From positions 1 through 5,181 of the forward strand of contig DBIU01000072.1 in NCBI GenBank assembly GCA_002304735.1: a stretch of 5,181 bases of DNA, written 5' to 3'. The position numbers and the translations under genes were made by a program. Positions within the stretch are counted from its first letter, which is position 1, and every line of letters starts with the position of its first letter. Shown here piece by piece: positions 3,503 to 5,181 of the stretch. This stretch comes from Ruminococcaceae bacterium UBA794. Its GTDB lineage: Bacteria > Bacillota > Clostridia > Oscillospirales > Ruminococcaceae. The notes under the pieces are model-generated. The model did not search any database and had not been told where the DNA came from. It saw only the letters and a program-made list of their open reading frames with translations.

Positions 3503-4594
3503 ATGAAGAAATTCTTGAAAGTGCTGCTAAAAATCTTCAAATGGATAGGCATAGTACTCATTGGTCTTATCCTCATACTTCTGCTTGTCAGAATTATCGG
3601 GAAGCAGTACTATAACAGAACACCCGAAGGTGGCATCAACGAAACGATGTATGCGGATATTAACGGTACAAAGCAATGGATTAGCATTTACGGACAGGAT
3701 AAGGACAATCCTGTTCTGCTGTATATACACGGCGGACCTTTTGCCCCGACAAGCTGGGTAGACTGGGAAATATGGCGGAAGCTCAGTGCTGATTTCACAG
3801 TCGTAAACTGGGACCAGCGCGGCTATGGACATAATTATCCGAAATATCAGGTGACAGAACCGATTTCAGCGGATGATATGATTGCAGACGGAAAAGCCCT
3901 GACAGATTTCCTGTGCGATTATTTGGACAAGGAAAAAATAACGGTATTCGGGCATTCTATGGGTTCGATTTATGCCGCAAATCTTGCACTGGATTATCCC
4001 GAAAAATATGATGCTGTGATTGTGGGAGCATTAATCGTAGATGAACAGGAGAGCCGCAGAAGATATAAAGAATACCAGCTTAAACAGACCGTGAACGACC
4101 CGGAAATGCACGCTCTCACCGAACAAATTGACCCCGAAAAAGAAATCGCTGAACAGGAAGAAATATATCAGGAGTTGATGCTAAAAGGGTATTCTCCTAT
4201 GGAAGATATATTTGCTGAGGCGGAAACCGATTTGTTTTCTGCTGTCTGGCTGAATCCATACTGTACGTTGAGCGAGCAATACAATATGCTCTTTGCCGAT
4301 ACAACAGAATATGATAAAATGGTTACAAATGGAAGCGTTCACGGAGAAGCATACGGAGAACAGCTTTCTATTGCGGAGCGGACGCAATATCAGGTACCGT
4401 TCTATCTGATACAGGGAAAGAACGACCATAATGTCGGTACAATGGTTGAGGTTGCAGTGGAATACTATGAGAAAGTGGAAGCACCTGACAAAGATATCTG
4501 TATGATTGACGGCGGTCATATGTCGCCGCTTCTATGCTGCAATCAGCTTGCGTCATTCGTACATAAGATAGCAGAAAGGCAGAAGAACCGTTAA
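3503..4594 (+). CDS. Membrane-anchored alpha/beta hydrolase, proline-iminopeptidase-like (S33)
   Basis: 363 residues. A basic start and one hydrophobic helix (about 14-32, IGIVLIGLILILLLV) with no cleavage motif suggest a signal anchor with the enzyme outside the membrane. The hydrolase fold follows with all expected landmarks: HGGPF (76-80) for the oxyanion hole, WDQRGYG (103-109) as in proline iminopeptidases, nucleophile elbow GHSMG with Ser152, acid Asp308 in GKND, and His339 in GGHMSP. A charged cap domain spans roughly 180-290. The fold and triad are clear. The substrate (peptide with N-terminal proline, amide or ester) is not determined. The ATG has GGGGAG 6 nt upstream, its own promoter (3418-3446) and terminator (4625-4655), so it forms a one-gene unit lying between the two copies of the MuF-C end. 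No partner gene points to a pathway. Confidence 0.85.
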   Translation: MKKFLKVLLKIFKWIGIVLIGLILILLLVRIIGKQYYNRTPEGGINETMYADINGTKQWISIYGQDKDNPVLLYIHGGPFAPTSWVDWEIWRKLSADFTVVNWDQRGYGHNYPKYQVTEPISADDMIADGKALTDFLCDYLDKEKITVFGHSMGSIYAANLALDYPEKYDAVIVGALIVDEQESRRRYKEYQLKQTVNDPEMHALTEQIDPEKEIAEQEEIYQELMLKGYSPMEDIFAEAETDLFSAVWLNPYCTLSEQYNMLFADTTEYDKMVTNGSVHGEAYGEQLSIAERTQYQVPFYLIQGKNDHNVGTMVEVAVEYYEKVEAPDKDICMIDGGHMSPLLCCNQLASFVHKIAERQKNR

Positions 4595-4624
4595 ATTCCC
4601 GTTTATCGAACGGTTTAACACACT

Positions 4625-4655
4625 AAAGGAGCACCCGCTGCGGCTGCTCCTTTTT
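4625..4655 (+). terminator. Intrinsic terminator of the hydrolase gene
   Basis: AAAGGAGCA (4625-4633) pairs with TGCTCCTTT (4645-4653), followed by more T residues, about 30 nt after the stop codon. The loop can form a small CCG/CGG extension. Because the stem starts with AAA it could also act in the opposite direction. Confidence 0.8.
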
Positions 4656-4665
4656 CATATTCCCC

Positions 4666-4683
4666 GAGCCGCAAGGCTCTTTT
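4666..4683 (+). terminator. Second small hairpin with GCAA loop and T-run
   Basis: GAGCC (4666-4670) and GGCTC (4675-4679) enclose the stable GCAA tetraloop and are followed by TTTT. It is a short, back-up-type terminator 10 nt behind the main one. Confidence 0.45.
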
Positions 4684-4694
4684 ATGCCAATTCC

Positions 4695-4713
4695 AAGGAG
4701 GTGACGCAGAATG
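4695..4713 (+). other. Orphan perfect Shine-Dalgarno and ATG (start of a lost gene?)
   Basis: AAGGAGGTGA (4695-4704) matches the full anti-Shine-Dalgarno and lies 6 nt before an ATG (4711-4713). The frame reads MSENFG and then becomes the antisense of the MuF-C remnant, staying open to 4965 (84 residues, starting MSENFGLTIFRLWC). Nothing in that frame resembles a known protein, and two terminators separate it from the hydrolase promoter. I infer the 5' end of a gene cut off at about 4729 by a junction with the MuF-C remnant. A real 84-residue product is possible but unlikely. Confidence 0.4.
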
Positions 4714-4728
4714 TCCGAAAATTTCGGC

Positions 4729-4757
4729 TTGACAATATTCCGACTTTGGTGTATAAT
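4729..4757 (+). promoter_or_regulatory. Perfect sigma-A promoter carried by the second MuF-C end
   Basis: TTGACA (4729-4734), 17 bp, TATAAT (4752-4757), identical base for base to the promoter at 1994-2022. Here it faces rightward, out of the remnant and into the stretch leading to the edge of the window, so it may act as an outward promoter. Confidence 0.6.
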
Positions 4758-4772
4758 AATATTGAAGTCAAG
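4729..4772 (+). repeat. Direct repeat, right copy (MuF-C domain end)
   Basis: Partner of 1994-2037, 40 of 44 bases alike. Homology to the left copy starts exactly at TTGACA. Together the two copies bracket 2.7 kb that includes the tnpV-like gene and the hydrolase. Confidence 0.9.
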
Positions 4773-4830
4773 AGTGTTTGTTAATTCGGAGTATTGTTCT
4801 CCCCATCTCTCAAACATCTCTTGGCTTTTC
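4731..4830 (-). pseudogene. Truncated remnant of a MuF-C domain (last ~33 codons)
   Basis: The minus strand encodes KKSQEMFERWGEQYSELTNT followed by LDFNIIIHQSRNIVK. This matches the end of the MuF-C-like domain at 1994-2100 (KSQELF ... NNLDPNIIIHQSRNIVK), and the middle resembles other family members more than the first copy does, so it comes from a different parent gene rather than a fresh duplication. An in-frame stop lies just before KKSQ. Beyond the lysine the frame runs into unrelated sequence (PKFSDILRHLL...) and stops at 4623-4625. No ribosome site or promoter serves it. The stretch 4831-4969 beyond it holds no gene I can support. Confidence 0.65.
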
Positions 4831-4969
4831 TTTTATGGCAAAAATATTGCCCTTAACCTAATAATTCAGCGCTTACAGGAATGTTGGCGCCTTTCATTAA
4901 TTTCCGCGAAATACGCATTTCTAATTCTGCTCAACGTTATCGGGAAAACAATCTTGTATCGCTGAATAA

Positions 4970-4992
4970 AATAGTTGTGTATACAAACTATT
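4970..4992. repeat. Inverted repeat, possible operator
   Basis: AATAGTT (4970-4976) and AACTATT (4986-4992) are perfect 7-bp arms around a 9-bp centre containing GTATAC. It lies about 40 bp upstream of the -35 box at 5032 and could be a binding site for a dimeric regulator. No regulator gene is visible in the window. Confidence 0.35.
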
Positions 4993-5031
4993 GTGACTTT
5001 TGTAGAAAATGATTGTTTTAGGCACAATATA

Positions 5032-5060
5032 TTGACAAGCCGCGAAAATTATGTTATAAT
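5032..5060 (+). promoter_or_regulatory. Perfect sigma-A promoter at the right edge
   Basis: TTGACA (5032-5037), 17-bp spacer, TATAAT (5055-5060), plus a TG extended -10 element. A start near 5067 would give a leader with AGGAGG at 5088-5093. It serves whatever begins at the right edge. Confidence 0.88.
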
Positions 5061-5102
5061 ACAAATTGTATTTTTTTAATTGTAAATAGGAGGCGAAGAG
5101 TA

Positions 5103-5181
5103 TTGCTGTGCAAAACAATGAACCTGCTTATTCCGCATAGACCTATATATATATATATATATATAAGCAATGGGTTTACGA
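5103..5181 (+). CDS. Possible gene start running off the right edge
   Basis: AGGAGG (5088-5093) lies 9 nt before a TTG (5103-5105) whose frame is open to the last base, reading MLCKTMNLLIPHRPIYIY and on through the TA tract; an ATG at 5118 is in the same frame. A GTG at 5108 in another frame gives only a 10-residue peptide (MQNNEPAYSA, stop). The Ile-Tyr alternation merely reflects the (TA)11 repeat, so the frame may be accidental, and the real product may start outside the window. The promoter and ribosome site are strong, the coding call weak. Confidence 0.25.
   Translation, partial: MLCKTMNLLIPHRPIYIYIYISNGFT
5144..5165. repeat. (TA)11 dinucleotide tract
   Basis: Twenty-two bases of uninterrupted TA lie about 80 bp downstream of a perfect promoter. 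Such tracts are uncommon in bacterial DNA. It is self-complementary, prone to slippage, and any frame across it would be phase-variable. Confidence 0.9.

Noticed and set aside
3252..3503. Minus-strand frame starting MQSPRKFRF upstream of the MuF-C-like frame
   Set aside because: Overlaps the hydrolase promoter and the real frame's N-terminus, Pro/Arg/Ser-rich, without initiation signals.
3453..3506. Seventeen-codon leader peptide (MRAVNLPDK...) overlapping the hydrolase ATG by ATGA
   Set aside because: Its ATG coincides with the predicted transcription start and has no ribosome site, so translation is doubtful.
4921..5118. Minus-strand 65-codon frame across the right-edge promoter
   Set aside because: Made of Tyr/Ile/Phe-rich AT-sequence, covers a strong promoter, and has no ribosome site.

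Overview
This 5.2-kb window looks like accessory DNA from a low- to mid-GC gut-type Clostridia (Oscillospiraceae/Ruminococcaceae-like). The grounds are a TnpV-type gene, a MuF-C-like protein of the kind carried by Firmicutes conjugative elements, an epsilon/zeta-type toxin-antitoxin pair, strong AGGAGG ribosome sites and many textbook sigma-A promoters. The genus is an inference.

Left edge (1-69): the last ten codons and terminal inverted repeat of an insertion sequence, probably IS3 family.

Array region (about 134-1924, read on the minus strand): four copies of a 16-bp hairpin, GTGCTA-N4-TAGCAC, punctuate the DNA. Three of them are followed, in the direction of minus-strand transcription, by a module of nearly constant length (82-83 bp from hairpin to -10 box). 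In it the hairpin and T-rich tract end one unit, and a near-perfect or perfect TTGACA/TATAAT promoter starts the next. The units are: the epsilon-like antitoxin plus zeta toxin operon; a unit with two 39-bp repeats, a large hairpin and an orphan ribosome site; and a unit with two 49-bp tandem repeats, an intrinsic terminator and an orphan ribosome site plus ATG in front of a broken gene end. The last two look like cis-regulatory leaders or small RNAs whose genes have been lost.

Middle (1837-3360, minus strand): a long open frame with an unrecognised alpha-helical N-terminus, a hydrophilic Gly/Arg/Glu/Gln/Ser-rich centre and a MuF-C-like C-terminal domain. A complete tnpV-like gene with its own strong ribosome site lies inside the centre, in the +1 frame. 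The C-terminus runs without a stop through the hairpin and promoter module that serves the toxin-antitoxin operon.

Right half: an independently promoted, membrane-anchored alpha/beta hydrolase (3503-4594, plus strand) with a terminator. It is followed by an orphan perfect Shine-Dalgarno and ATG fused to a second, truncated copy of the MuF-C end. That domain end carries, antisense to its conserved codons, a perfect TTGACA-N17-TATAAT promoter; both copies have it. The last 180 bases hold an inverted repeat, another perfect promoter, a ribosome site, a possible gene start and a (TA)11 tract at the edge.

Together the window reads as a patchwork of small cargo units (toxin-antitoxin, hydrolase, leader RNAs) assembled around mobile-element remnants, each carrying its own strong promoter. 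All functional statements come from reading the sequence and recalling protein families; no database search was run.
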